Positions 15,011 through 23,599 of a stretch of 34,071 bases of DNA are shown here, piece by piece; the first letter of the stretch is position 1, and each line of letters starts with the position of its first letter. The stretch is from an uncultured bacterium. GTDB lineage: Bacteria > Actinomycetota > Actinomycetes > S36-B12. The stretch spans positions 1 to 34,071 of the forward strand of contig CAJAKT010000314.1 of NCBI GenBank assembly GCA_903940375.1, read 5' to 3'. A model generated the notes under the pieces. The model did no database searches and was not told where the DNA came from. It saw only the letters and a list, made by a program, of their open reading frames with translations. The position numbers and the translations under genes were made by a program.

Positions 15011-15502
15011 ATGAGCGAGCATCCCATCACGTGGCTGACCCAAGAGGCATTCGACCGTCTGCAGGCGGAACTCGCCGATCGCATGGGTCCGACGCGCAAT
15101 GAGATCAAGAAGCGCATCGAGGCGGCCCGCGAGGAGGGCGACCTCAAGGAGAACGGCGGCTACCACGCGGCACGTGAGGAGCAGGGCAAGAACGAGGCCC
15201 GGGTCCGCCAGCTCAAGCAGCTGCTCGAGCACTCCCGTGTGGGTGTGCCGGACTCCGAGCATGACGAGGTGGCCGCCGGCAAGGTCGTGACCGTGCGCTT
15301 CCCGGCCTGGGACGAGGAGGAGACCTTCCTGCTGGGCTCTCGCGAGGAGGCCGCGCATGCCTCGATCGAGGTCTACTCGCCCACGTCACCGCTCGGGGCC
15401 GCCGTCAACGGCAAGCGCGTCGGCGACACTGCGACGTACGTCCTGGCCAATGGCAAGGAGATGTCCGTCGACATCCTCAAGGTCGAGGCCTACGGCTCCT
15501 GA
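15011..15502 (+). CDS. greA: Transcription elongation factor GreA
   Basis: 163 residues, normal length. The N-terminal coiled coil carries the acidic tip in EEGDLKENGGYHAAREEQG (Asp and Glu that hold Mg in the RNA polymerase secondary channel); the C-terminal FKBP-like domain ends with LANGKEMSVDILKV. It stimulates cleavage of backtracked transcripts. The GGY variant of the tip loop is the usual actinobacterial form. ATG start at 15011. Confidence 0.96.
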   Translation: MSEHPITWLTQEAFDRLQAELADRMGPTRNEIKKRIEAAREEGDLKENGGYHAAREEQGKNEARVRQLKQLLEHSRVGVPDSEHDEVAAGKVVTVRFPAWDEEETFLLGSREEAAHASIEVYSPTSPLGAAVNGKRVGDTATYVLANGKEMSVDILKVEAYGS

Positions 15503-15515
15503 CCCAAACCCCCCT

Positions 15516-15606
15516 TCCGTTTCTCCCGCAATGCGGGAGAGATGGCGAGGAATCGCCGGAACGCCGGGCTTTCTGGCCGTTTGTCCCGCATTGCGGGAGA
15601 AACGGA
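15516..15606. terminator. 23-base perfect inverted repeat with palindromic arms between greA and ilvA
   Basis: Bases 15516-15538 and 15584-15606 are exact reverse complements (23 bases) around a 45-base loop. Each arm also contains its own palindrome: tctcccgcaatgcgggaga at 15522-15540 and tcccgcattgcggga at 15584-15598. The element can thus fold as one long hairpin or two small ones. It fills the gap between two convergent genes, so bidirectional termination is likely; a mobile or dispersed palindrome is the alternative. Confidence 0.7.
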
Positions 15607-15625
15607 TCGGCGGGGTGGGTGCTGG

Positions 15626-16858
15626 CTAGGGGGCCTGGGGGTCGGGGGAAAGCACCTGGTAACCGCCATCGGCCAGATGCGCCAGCAGTGACGCGCAGTG
15701 CTCCGGCCCGCGGGTCTCGACGTGCACCACGATGTCGACCTCATCGACGCGCAGCCCGGCATCAACCCGATTGTGCTCGACATCGACGACATTGGCATGC
15801 ATGGCCTGGATGTCATTCAGCAGCCGTGCCAGCGAACCGGGTCGGTCGGGCATGCGCACCACGAGCGTCAGGTAGCGGCCCGCCGATGCCAGGCCGTATC
15901 GGATGATCCGCAGCAGCACGAGAGAGTCGACGTTGCCGCCGGACAGCACCACGGCAACCGGCGGTGCGAATGCCTCCGGGTCGGCGAGCACCGCAGCGGC
16001 CGCAGCCGCCCCCGCAGGCTCGACGACGAGCTTCGCCCGCTCGAGCAGCAGCAGCACGGCGCGCGAGATCTGCTCCTCGCTGACCGTGACGATCTCGTCG
16101 ACGTATTCCTGCACGAGTGCGAACGGCACATCACCGGGGCGGCCGACCGCGATGCCATCGGCCATCGTCGACATCGACGCCAGTGGAACCGGGTGTCCCG
16201 AAGCAAGCGACGGCGGGTACGCAGCGGCACTCTCAGCCTGGACTCCCACAACGCGCACCGTGGGGTCAATCGACTTGACCGCGAGTGCGACCCCCGCGAG
16301 AAGGCCGCCGCCTCCCGTGCACACCACCACTGTCCGAACGCCCGGCAGCTTCTCCATGATCTCGAGTCCGAGCGTGCCCTGACCCGAGATCACATCGGCG
16401 TGGTCGAACGGATGGATGAGCACCGCGCCGGTCTCGCGTGAGAACTCCAGCGCCGCTTCAAGCGCCTGATCGATGGAGTCCCCGTGGAATCGCACGTCGG
16501 CGCCGTAGCCGAGGGTCGCCTGCACCTTGGGAATCGTCGCCCCATCCGGCATGAACACGGTCGCGTGGACCCCGAGTAGCTGGGCCGCAACCGCGACCCC
16601 CTGCGCGTGATTGCCGGCGCTCGCCGCCACCACACCCCGCGCACGTTCCTCGCCCGTCAGTCGCGAGATGCGGTTGTACGCGCCACGGATCTTGAAGGAG
16701 CCGGCGCGCTGCAGGTTCTCGGTCACCAGCCGCACCTCGCCGCCGACGAGTCGCTCAAGCCACTGCGCGCCAGCGAGGGGCAGCGTCCGGATCACCCCAT
16801 CGAGGTTCTCGGCGGCCGCCTCCATGCTGGCGAGCGTCACGTCAGTGGATTCGGGCAC
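15626..16858 (-). CDS. ilvA: Threonine ammonia-lyase (threonine dehydratase) with ACT domain
   Basis: 410 residues. PLP-dependent fold type II: Lys56 in GSFKIRGAYN binds PLP, SAGNHAQGVA and CTGGGGLLAG hold the cofactor phosphate. Residues about 330-405 form a single ACT domain (LVVRMPDRPGSLARLL), the arrangement of the shorter TdcB-like class rather than the long biosynthetic IlvA with paired ACT-like domains. It converts threonine to 2-oxobutanoate and ammonia, the first step toward isoleucine. GTG start at 16858; a Met at residue 12 is an alternative. Whether it is biosynthetic or catabolic cannot be settled here. Confidence 0.93.
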   Translation of the reverse strand: MPESTDVTLASMEAAAENLDGVIRTLPLAGAQWLERLVGGEVRLVTENLQRAGSFKIRGAYNRISRLTGEERARGVVAASAGNHAQGVAVAAQLLGVHATVFMPDGATIPKVQATLGYGADVRFHGDSIDQALEAALEFSRETGAVLIHPFDHADVISGQGTLGLEIMEKLPGVRTVVVCTGGGGLLAGVALAVKSIDPTVRVVGVQAESAAAYPPSLASGHPVPLASMSTMADGIAVGRPGDVPFALVQEYVDEIVTVSEEQISRAVLLLLERAKLVVEPAGAAAAAAVLADPEAFAPPVAVVLSGGNVDSLVLLRIIRYGLASAGRYLTLVVRMPDRPGSLARLLNDIQAMHANVVDVEHNRVDAGLRVDEVDIVVHVETRGPEHCASLLAHLADGGYQVLSPDPQAP

Positions 16859-16886
16859 CGGATCATCCTGTCACCAGCAGTGCGCC

Positions 16887-17699
16887 TCAGGTTCCGATTC
16901 CCGGACCCTTCCCCGGCAGTTCGGCCTGTTTCGCCAGACGGGCCCTCGAGGCAGCCGAGCGACCGGCGTCGGCAGCTGAGCCCGTGGCACTGCGCACTGC
17001 CCCCGCATAACCCGACCAGGACCCACGGGCCTTCGACTCGCGCGCGTGGAAGGACCGGACCTCGACGGCCTTCTGCCGGAGCACGAGCACGCCACCGGAC
17101 ATCTCGTCGCCGTGCCGTGCCGGACGGTCGCGGCTTACCTGCGCCAGGGCATCGTGCCGTGCCTGAGCCAGGCGTTCCGAGATCCGCTCAACGTAGGCGC
17201 GGTAGAACGCGGCGCGCGCGGTCTGCGCGGTGTGCGGTCGACGCTGTCGACGTCGGCCTCGACTGGCCGCAGCCATGTACGTCTCACCGACCCAGCCGCG
17301 GGATGTCACGTACGCCTGGCTGGCATGAACCATGTGGACGGCCAGCGAGGCGAAGATCGTCTCCACGACATCGAGGTCGGCCGGCATGCCGTAGCCGATC
17401 ACGTACGTCGAGTTCGACGCCACATCCACCTGTGCATCGTTGGCGTGCGCGACGGCGACGAAGAGCGAGATCAGGTGCGGGTTCGCGCGACGGGCCTTCT
17501 CGCCGATCGTGGTCGTGCGCGACTCAGGCTGCTGACGCGCCTCACGCTTCGCGATCCGCGCACGGGCGACCGCGAGGTCGACACTCGCAAGGGTGGCGAG
17601 CTGCTGCGCCTTCATCAGGTAGGCATCGGCCTCGGCCTCGTTGTCCGTTCGTTCGGCCTTGGCGAGCAGGGCCGAGATGCGGTCGAGCGTGGCGCTCAC
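16887..17699 (-). CDS. DUF2786 domain protein
   Basis: 270 residues. The DUF2786 N-terminus (LDRISALLAKAERTDNEAEADAYLMKAQQLAT, about 4-40) is followed by a central conserved part (SLFVAVAHANDAQV, VVETIFASLAVHM, AFYRAYVERISERLAQA) and a basic Ala/Arg/Ser-rich tail. Function unknown. The GTG start at 17699 overlaps the stop of the metallohydrolase gene (GTGA). The two families regularly occur together in actinobacteria. Confidence 0.87.
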   Translation of the reverse strand: MSATLDRISALLAKAERTDNEAEADAYLMKAQQLATLASVDLAVARARIAKREARQQPESRTTTIGEKARRANPHLISLFVAVAHANDAQVDVASNSTYVIGYGMPADLDVVETIFASLAVHMVHASQAYVTSRGWVGETYMAAASRGRRRQRRPHTAQTARAAFYRAYVERISERLAQARHDALAQVSRDRPARHGDEMSGGVLVLRQKAVEVRSFHARESKARGSWSGYAGAVRSATGSAADAGRSAASRARLAKQAELPGKGPGIGT

Positions 17700-18175
17700 G
17701 GGCGCACCCCTGCCTGGTCGTATCCCGCACGCAGCAGAAGTGCCGCGGCCTCGCCCATGACGGCGGAGACCAGCACGCACATCGCCGCCTGGAACTCATG
17801 CCCGTGCCAGCGACGCGAGCCGGCCGGCACACCGCGACTGCAGGCAAGGTGGTGAGCCACCTCGTGCAGGACGACCGCCTCACGTCCGGCCCAGGCTGAT
17901 CGAAACGGGATCGCGATCGTCGCTGTCGCGGGCTCATAGTGCGCCTTGAGCTGACCGGATCGTTCGCGTACGGCGACCGGACCGGCCTGCGGGTACTGCG
18001 CCCGAACGGATTCGAGGGACGTGACCGCCTCGACATAGGTCTGGACGGAGGCCAGATCACCGAACCGCCGCTGCATGGGGACGTCGATCCGGGAGCCGAA
18101 GAAGTCGACGATGCCGCCCCGATCAAGGACCGCCGACCACTGGTCCTCAGCGGCATAGACAGCGGAAGGCGGCAT
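17696..18175 (-). CDS. TIGR04338-type zinc metallohydrolase
   Basis: 159 residues. The zinc motif HEVAHH (HExxHH form) is followed by a HGHEF element about 22 residues later that could supply another ligand. The N-terminal half (VYAAEDQWSAVLDRGG, SVQTYVEAV) matches the actinobacterial family. No signal peptide, so it is presumably cytosolic. Substrate unknown. The ATG at 18175 has a TATCCT hexamer 7 bases upstream, consistent with leaderless transcription. First gene of the pair with DUF2786. Confidence 0.85.
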   Translation of the reverse strand: MPPSAVYAAEDQWSAVLDRGGIVDFFGSRIDVPMQRRFGDLASVQTYVEAVTSLESVRAQYPQAGPVAVRERSGQLKAHYEPATATIAIPFRSAWAGREAVVLHEVAHHLACSRGVPAGSRRWHGHEFQAAMCVLVSAVMGEAAALLLRAGYDQAGVRP

Positions 18176-18182
18176 GGTCCGG

Positions 18183-18192
18183 AGGATAGGCT
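18183..18192. promoter_or_regulatory. Overlapping -10 elements of a divergent gene pair
   Basis: AGGATAGGCT contains TAGGCT on the plus strand (18187-18192, toward the MFS gene) and TATCCT on the minus strand (18183-18188, toward the metallohydrolase gene). They share the central TA. The minus-strand hexamer is 7 bases from its ATG; the plus-strand hexamer is 11 bases from its ATG. Confidence 0.5.
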
Positions 18193-18203
18193 GACCCAGT
18201 GAC

Positions 18204-19508
18204 ATGGCCACGGCAGACCTGCCGATGAGCCGCTCCCGTCGGCTCGGCAAGGCCGTCCGACGCACCCCGCTCCTCGCCGGACTGCCCGCTGAAGTAGCCG
18301 TCCTCTCGGCTGTCGCGTTCTGCGTGGCCCTGGGCTTCGGCATCCTCGCGCCCGCCCTGCCGGTCTTCGCCCGGACGTTCGACGTCACGGCACTGCAGGC
18401 AAGCGCCGTGATCTCCGTCTTCGCTCTCGTCCGGTTCGTCACCTCACCGCTGGCCGGCGCCCTCGTCGATCGTCTCGGCGAGCGCATGGTGATGTCGACC
18501 GGGCTGTTCATCGTCGCCCTCTCCAGCGCGGCCGCCGGCTTCTCCCAGACCTACGGGCAGTTACTGGCACTGCGCGGCGTCGGCGGACTGGGCTCCAGCA
18601 TGTTCACGGTCTCCGCGATGGCGCTGCTCCTGCGGGTTGTCGACTCCGATCAGCGCGGCCGTGCCGCTGGCGCCTTCCAGGGCGGCTTCCTGCTCGGCGG
18701 CGTCGCGGGACCGGCAGTGGGCGGCATCGTCGTCGCGTGGTCCATCCGCGCACCCTTCTTCGTGTACGCGATCACCCTGATCGCCGCCGCGGTCGTCGCC
18801 CTGGTCTTCATGTCCCGTAGCCACCTGCGCGAGCGCGAGCAGGAGGTGGCGCATGGTGAGGCGGACAAGCTGGAGCAACTCCGCGTGGCGCTGAAGGACC
18901 GCGCCTACCAGGCCGCCCTCGGGACCAACCTCGTCACCGGATTCGTGGCGTTCGGCCTTCGGTCGTCCGCGGTCCCCCTGTTCGTCACGGAGGGCCTGGA
19001 TCGAGGTGCGTCGATGACAGGGATCGGCTTCCTCGTCGCGGCCGCCCTTCAGGCGGTCCTGCTGCTGCCGGCCGGCCGAATGGCGGACACCCAAGGACGC
19101 CGCAAGGCGCTGCTCATCGGCACCATCGGCACGACCGTGGGGATGATCATCCTCACGATGTCCGATATCGCCGTAAATGGACTGGGGACTGCCGCGGTGG
19201 CAGGCACCGTCCTGTTCCTGCTCGCGATGGCCGTCCAGGGCGTTGCGTCGGCGTTCCTCGGCTCGGCCCCCGCTGCCGTCGTCGGCGACATCATGGCCGG
19301 CCGCAAGGGCGGCATCGTGGTGGCCACCTTCCAGATGATGTCGGACGTCGGCGCCGTGGCCGGCCCCCTCGTAGCCGGCGTCCTCATAGACGGGCTCGAT
19401 TTCGACTGGGCGTTCGCGGCGGGTGCGGCCCTCAGCCTGGTGGCGGTTACATTGGTAGTCCTGATGCCAGAGACTCTCCACCGGAAAAGGACGCCTGCGA
19501 CCGCATGA
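18204..19508 (+). CDS. MFS transporter
   Basis: 434 residues with about 12 membrane segments. The A-motif appears in both halves: ALVDRLGERMVMSTG after helix 2 and GRMADTQGRRKALLIG after helix 8; the middle loop is charged (SRSHLREREQEVAHGEADKLEQL). It is a proton-coupled exporter or importer of unknown substrate, resembling drug-efflux members. The sulfatase gene overlaps its end by four bases (ATGA), so a linked role, such as moving a product of the sulfatase or an aryl compound, is possible but unproven. ATG start at 18204. Confidence 0.9.
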   Translation: MATADLPMSRSRRLGKAVRRTPLLAGLPAEVAVLSAVAFCVALGFGILAPALPVFARTFDVTALQASAVISVFALVRFVTSPLAGALVDRLGERMVMSTGLFIVALSSAAAGFSQTYGQLLALRGVGGLGSSMFTVSAMALLLRVVDSDQRGRAAGAFQGGFLLGGVAGPAVGGIVVAWSIRAPFFVYAITLIAAAVVALVFMSRSHLREREQEVAHGEADKLEQLRVALKDRAYQAALGTNLVTGFVAFGLRSSAVPLFVTEGLDRGASMTGIGFLVAAALQAVLLLPAGRMADTQGRRKALLIGTIGTTVGMIILTMSDIAVNGLGTAAVAGTVLFLLAMAVQGVASAFLGSAPAAVVGDIMAGRKGGIVVATFQMMSDVGAVAGPLVAGVLIDGLDFDWAFAAGAALSLVAVTLVVLMPETLHRKRTPATA

Positions 19509-21175
19509 ATCAGACCGAAACCCCCGGTCGACGACGTGCCCTCGTGACGGCAACGGCAGTCCTCACGGCCCTCGCCACGGTCGCCGGCCTCGGATTCCTC
19601 GCGACGACGATCTCCCCGTCCATGGCCTCTACCCCGGACGCGGCGTCGGCCTCAGCAGCTGCCGAACTGGGCCAGCCGGGCCTGTCTCCTGTTCCGCCTT
19701 CGACCTCCGCCTCGACCTCGAGCACCGCCTCGGCCGAGCCCAGCGCGGAGGGCGCCCTGGCGGGCACCCCTCTGGCCGGTATCAAGAACGTCGTGTTCGT
19801 CCTCGCCGACGACCTGGACTGGGAACTGTTCCGGCAGGTCCCGCGGCTCGCGGCACTGCAGGACGAGGGCATGACGTTCACGAACCACACCGTGACCGAC
19901 TCGCTGTGCTGCCCGTCCCGCACGTCCATCATGCGCTCGCAGTACATCCACAACCACCTGGTGATCTCGAACACGGCGGCCACCGGCGGGGGCTGGCCGA
20001 CGTTCCGCAGCCGGGGCGAGCAGTACGACTGCCTGCCGGTGTGGCTGTCCAATGCGGGTGTCTCGACGGCGCTCTTCGGGAAGTACCTGAACGACTACCC
20101 GCAGACCCCCCGCTCCGCGCGCTACGTGCCGCCGGGCTGGTCGAAGTGGGCCGTACCGGTTTCGCGCGGGGATTCGTACACCGGCTACAACTACGTCCTC
20201 AACGACAACGGGCGACTTCGCGCATATGGCAAGGCCCCATCAGCCTTCCTGAACGATGTCATCACCACCAAGACCACCGACTTCATCCGCACGGCACCCG
20301 ACGGCTTCTTCGTGACCCTCTCGACCTACAACCCGCACAAGCCGGCTCCGGTCGCGGTTCGGAATCGCGGCACCCACGCCGCCACCGTCGCGCCGCGCAA
20401 CCCGAGCTACAACAGCGTCGGTGCGAATGAGCCGACCTGGATGCGCGGCTTCGGTGCGCTGCCCATGTGGAAGCAGGAGCACCTGGACCGGCTGTGGCGC
20501 AAGCGCGCGCAGTCAGCAGAGTCGGTGGCTGATTCCATCGACGCCATCAAGGCCACCTTGCAGGAGACCGGCCGGGCCGACGACACCCTCATCGTCGTCA
20601 CATCGGACAACGGCTATCACGTCGGCACGCATCGCCTCTCGAACGGCAAGCGCACGGCCTACCACGAGGACACCGTGGTGCCGATGGTGATCATCGGCCC
20701 CGGCGTGACGCCCGGCACCACCATCGAGGCGATGACCTCCACCATCGACCTCGGGCCCACTTTCGCCGCCATCCTCGGTGCATCGGTGCCCGGATGGGTC
20801 GACGGACGCTCGCTGACGGACATCGTCGGCACGGGCACCGTTCCCCCGACGTGGCGGAATGCAACGCTCTCGGAGAGCATGGGCATGTCGGGCCCGGAGG
20901 ACCCCGACTACCAGCCGCAGGCACCGCCGCCCTTCAGCGCGCTCCGCAGCCAGGACTACCTCTTCGTCGTCTACCGAAATGGTGAGCGCGAGCTCTACGA
21001 CCTGAAGTCAGATCCGTACGAGATGAACAACATCGCGAGTACCGCTGACCCGCGCCTGGTTGCCGGGCTGTACTCGCAGTTGCAGGCACTTCGAGCCTGC
21101 ACGGGTGACACCTGCCGTACGGCCGATGCGATCGCCCTCGCAGGACCGGTCAGCACACCAGCCCCGAGCAGCTGA
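19505..21175 (+). CDS. Secreted sulfatase (formylglycine-dependent)
   Basis: 556 residues. A Sec-type signal sequence (about 10-36) and a Ser/Thr/Ala/Pro-rich linker lead into a type I sulfatase. Visible active-site residues: Asp102-Asp103 (VLADDLDWE), Cys135 in CCPSRTS, which is converted to formylglycine, GKYLNDY, YNPHKP, and Asp368-Asn369 in SDNGYHVGTHRL. The pattern is closest to N-acetylglucosamine-6-sulfatase-like and arylsulfatase-like enzymes; substrate unknown. It would release sulfate outside the cell, next to a SulP anion transporter gene on the opposite strand. No formylglycine-generating enzyme is in the window. The stop codon abuts the SulP stop. Confidence 0.93.
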   Translation: MNQTETPGRRRALVTATAVLTALATVAGLGFLATTISPSMASTPDAASASAAAELGQPGLSPVPPSTSASTSSTASAEPSAEGALAGTPLAGIKNVVFVLADDLDWELFRQVPRLAALQDEGMTFTNHTVTDSLCCPSRTSIMRSQYIHNHLVISNTAATGGGWPTFRSRGEQYDCLPVWLSNAGVSTALFGKYLNDYPQTPRSARYVPPGWSKWAVPVSRGDSYTGYNYVLNDNGRLRAYGKAPSAFLNDVITTKTTDFIRTAPDGFFVTLSTYNPHKPAPVAVRNRGTHAATVAPRNPSYNSVGANEPTWMRGFGALPMWKQEHLDRLWRKRAQSAESVADSIDAIKATLQETGRADDTLIVVTSDNGYHVGTHRLSNGKRTAYHEDTVVPMVIIGPGVTPGTTIEAMTSTIDLGPTFAAILGASVPGWVDGRSLTDIVGTGTVPPTWRNATLSESMGMSGPEDPDYQPQAPPPFSALRSQDYLFVVYRNGERELYDLKSDPYEMNNIASTADPRLVAGLYSQLQALRACTGDTCRTADAIALAGPVSTPAPSS

Positions 21176-22885
21176 TCAGTCGTCCGCCGAATGGCGGTTC
21201 GTGAAGGCCTCGTTTGCATCGATCAGGTTGCCGAAGATGTGGTCGGCCCCAATGCGCTGATCCACGCCGTACTGCTGCAGGGCAGCGAGGAGCCCCGTAT
21301 CCACGCGGGCCAGGACCGTCGTGACGTTGTGATGATCGAGGTAGTCGAGCAGCCCGTGCAGCGCATTTCCGGCCGAGTAGTCAATGCTGTCCAGTGACGA
21401 AGCATCGAGGATGAGCCACTCCACGGGAACCGGAGCCCCGGCGACCAGGGCCTGGACATCGTCAACGAACCGGTTGGCATTTGCATAGAACAGCTCGGAG
21501 TCGTATCTGAAGATGATCAGTCCCGGGGCGCTTTGCGTGCCCGGTGTGCTCGCCCGGTAGGTCAGCTCATGGTCAGGGTCGACGATCACGACGTAGTCCT
21601 GCGGCCGATACTGGCGTCGGATGATGTTGAGGATCGAGAAGACGATCGCCAGGATGATGCCCTGCTCGACACCCACGGCGCACACCACGACTGCAGTTGC
21701 CACCGCGATGACGAACTCGCCGCGTGCCACGCGCAGGATGCCGCGAAGTCCGGCGATGTCTACGAGATTCACGCCGATGAGGAAGACGATCGCGCCCAGC
21801 ACGGCCTTCGGCATGTCGGCGAGCAGGCCGGTGAAGAACAGCACAACAAGCAGCACGATGAGTGACATCGTCAGGTTGGCGAGCTGTGTTCGACCCTTCT
21901 GCTCATCGAGGATCTCCGTCTTCGTGGGGCTGCCGTTGACGACGAACGTCCCGCTCAGACCGGCCGCGAAGTTCGCGCCTGACAGCCCGACAATGTCCCG
22001 ATTGATGTCGACCGGCTGGCCGTGCTTCATCGCGAAGCTTCGGGAGGTGGCTGCGCTCTGGGCGATGATCAGGACGAAGCACGAGAAGCCGATGCCCAGC
22101 AGGGTGGCCAGATTGTCCGTGACATCGCTCATGCTGATGCCTGCGGGCAGCCCGATCGGCGGGAAGCCGCCCTGAACCTCGCCCACGACGGCGACGCCGT
22201 GGGCCTTCGCATCGAGTGCAGCCGAGACGATGATCGACAGCGCGACGGCGATGATGGCGCCCGGCACCTTCGGAAGGAACTTCTTGAACCCCAGGATGAT
22301 CGCGAGGGTCCCCAGCGCGAACGCGAACGTCGGCCACGACAGGTCCGGAATCGACGTGATCATGTGCCACTGCTGCTCGAACCAGTTGCCTGTGCCCTTC
22401 GGGACACCGAGCATGTCCGGGATCTGACCGGAGAAGACCTGCACGCCGACACCGGTGAGGAAGCCGATCAGCACCGACGCACTGAGGAAGTCACCGAGAA
22501 AGCCGAGCCGGAAGATACGTGCCAGCACGAGAAGCACACCGCAGATGAGGGCGATGATCGACGTATACGCCAGCCACTGCTGCGATCCCGGCGTCGCACC
22601 GGCAATCGCGGCGCCGCCGAGCCCGGCAGCAAGCAGGGCGGCGGTGGCCGAGTCCGCACCGACCACCAGGAGTCGGGATGAACCGAGGAGGACGAAGAGC
22701 ATGGTCGGGAAGATGACGGTGTACAGGCCTGTGACGATCGGAGTCTGCGAGATCGACGTGTAGCCCATGCACTCCGGGATCGCCACGGCGGCGAGAGTGG
22801 CTCCCGCGATGATGTCTGTCGACAACCAGGCCCGGTTATAGCCACGGGCCCACGGCGGCACCAGCTGCTTGATGCTCAACGACAC
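21176..22885 (-). CDS. SulP family inorganic anion transporter with STAS domain
   Basis: 569 residues. An N-terminal SulP core with 10-14 membrane segments (DIIAGATLAAVAIPECMGYTSI is the family signature; NGSPTKTEI and VVNG loop follow) and a C-terminal cytosolic STAS domain (about 440-560; FRYDSELFYANANRF, LILDASSLDSIDYSAG). Members carry sulfate, bicarbonate or other anions; neighbouring sulfatase and metB genes favour sulfate but do not prove it. GTG start at 22885 with a strong GGAGGGAGGG upstream. Last gene of the metB-membrane protein-SulP run. Confidence 0.93.
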   Translation of the reverse strand: MSLSIKQLVPPWARGYNRAWLSTDIIAGATLAAVAIPECMGYTSISQTPIVTGLYTVIFPTMLFVLLGSSRLLVVGADSATAALLAAGLGGAAIAGATPGSQQWLAYTSIIALICGVLLVLARIFRLGFLGDFLSASVLIGFLTGVGVQVFSGQIPDMLGVPKGTGNWFEQQWHMITSIPDLSWPTFAFALGTLAIILGFKKFLPKVPGAIIAVALSIIVSAALDAKAHGVAVVGEVQGGFPPIGLPAGISMSDVTDNLATLLGIGFSCFVLIIAQSAATSRSFAMKHGQPVDINRDIVGLSGANFAAGLSGTFVVNGSPTKTEILDEQKGRTQLANLTMSLIVLLVVLFFTGLLADMPKAVLGAIVFLIGVNLVDIAGLRGILRVARGEFVIAVATAVVVCAVGVEQGIILAIVFSILNIIRRQYRPQDYVVIVDPDHELTYRASTPGTQSAPGLIIFRYDSELFYANANRFVDDVQALVAGAPVPVEWLILDASSLDSIDYSAGNALHGLLDYLDHHNVTTVLARVDTGLLAALQQYGVDQRIGADHIFGNLIDANEAFTNRHSADD

Positions 22886-22933
22886 GATGCCCTCCCTCCG
22901 GATCTCATCGCAGACGGTACTGCCTGCACATGC

Positions 22934-23599
22934 TCAGGTCAGGATGTTGATGGCCCGAGCGATCACCAGCGTGGCCAGGATCAGCGACAGCAGGGACTCC
23001 ATCACGACCATGGCCTTGGCCCATGGCTTCACCGCGGAGACATCCGTCGGACTGAACGCGGTTGCCGTCGCGAACGAGAACGCCAGATAGTCGATGAACT
23101 TCGGGTACCAGCCCGGGCTCACGTGATCGGTGTGCTGCATCTCCGGGAAGATGAAGGCCGGAGTCCGCGAGGTCCCACGGGCACGTTCGGCGGCGCCGCC
23201 ACGGTCCAGGTCCCAGAACCACAGGGCGAAGGCGATGGCGTTGGTGATCCATACCGAGCCACCCGCTGCGAGAAGCTCCCGCGGGGTCTCGAAGGACGCG
23301 TTGTCGAGGATGCCCGCCACGAGCATGACCGCGGCGTAGGCGTTAGCCAGGGTGATCAAGGCGATCAGCAGGTCCGTGATGACCCGCGTCCACACGCGCA
23401 CGCGGTCGATCCGACCGGGGTCGGCGAAGACGAGGATCAGCAGGAAGACCATCGAGACCCACGGCAGCACGTGCGATGACTGCAACCGGAGCTCTGGCGG
23501 GAGCAGCGAGTGGAGCACAGCCGCAACGAGAACGGCAGCCGCCATCGGCCAGCGACGCTCACCGCGCTCGTCCGCGCCAGCTGCTTGCTCGTCCGCCAC
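22934..23599 (-). CDS. Integral membrane protein, unknown function (DUF1345/channel-like)
   Basis: 221 residues with about six hydrophobic segments (17-35, 44-60, 72-97, 108-131, 168-186, 196-220). The ending SFATATAFSPTDVSAVKPWAKAMVVMESLLSLI looks like the pore-and-last-helix part of two-helix ion channel proteins, but no TVGYG-type selectivity filter is present. It resembles DUF1345-like proteins; I cannot name a function. The GTG start overlaps the metB stop by one base, so it is co-transcribed with metB and probably with SulP. Confidence 0.8.
   Translation of the reverse strand: MADEQAAGADERGERRWPMAAAVLVAAVLHSLLPPELRLQSSHVLPWVSMVFLLILVFADPGRIDRVRVWTRVITDLLIALITLANAYAAVMLVAGILDNASFETPRELLAAGGSVWITNAIAFALWFWDLDRGGAAERARGTSRTPAFIFPEMQHTDHVSPGWYPKFIDYLAFSFATATAFSPTDVSAVKPWAKAMVVMESLLSLILATLVIARAINILT

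Noticed and set aside
16607..17899. 430-residue plus-strand frame opposite ilvA, DUF2786 and the metallohydrolase
   Set aside because: Arg/Pro/His-rich composition typical of antisense frames; the minus-strand genes carry catalytic motifs.
18561..19553. Minus-strand frame opposite the MFS gene
   Set aside because: Charged low-complexity translation opposite a clear 12-helix transporter.
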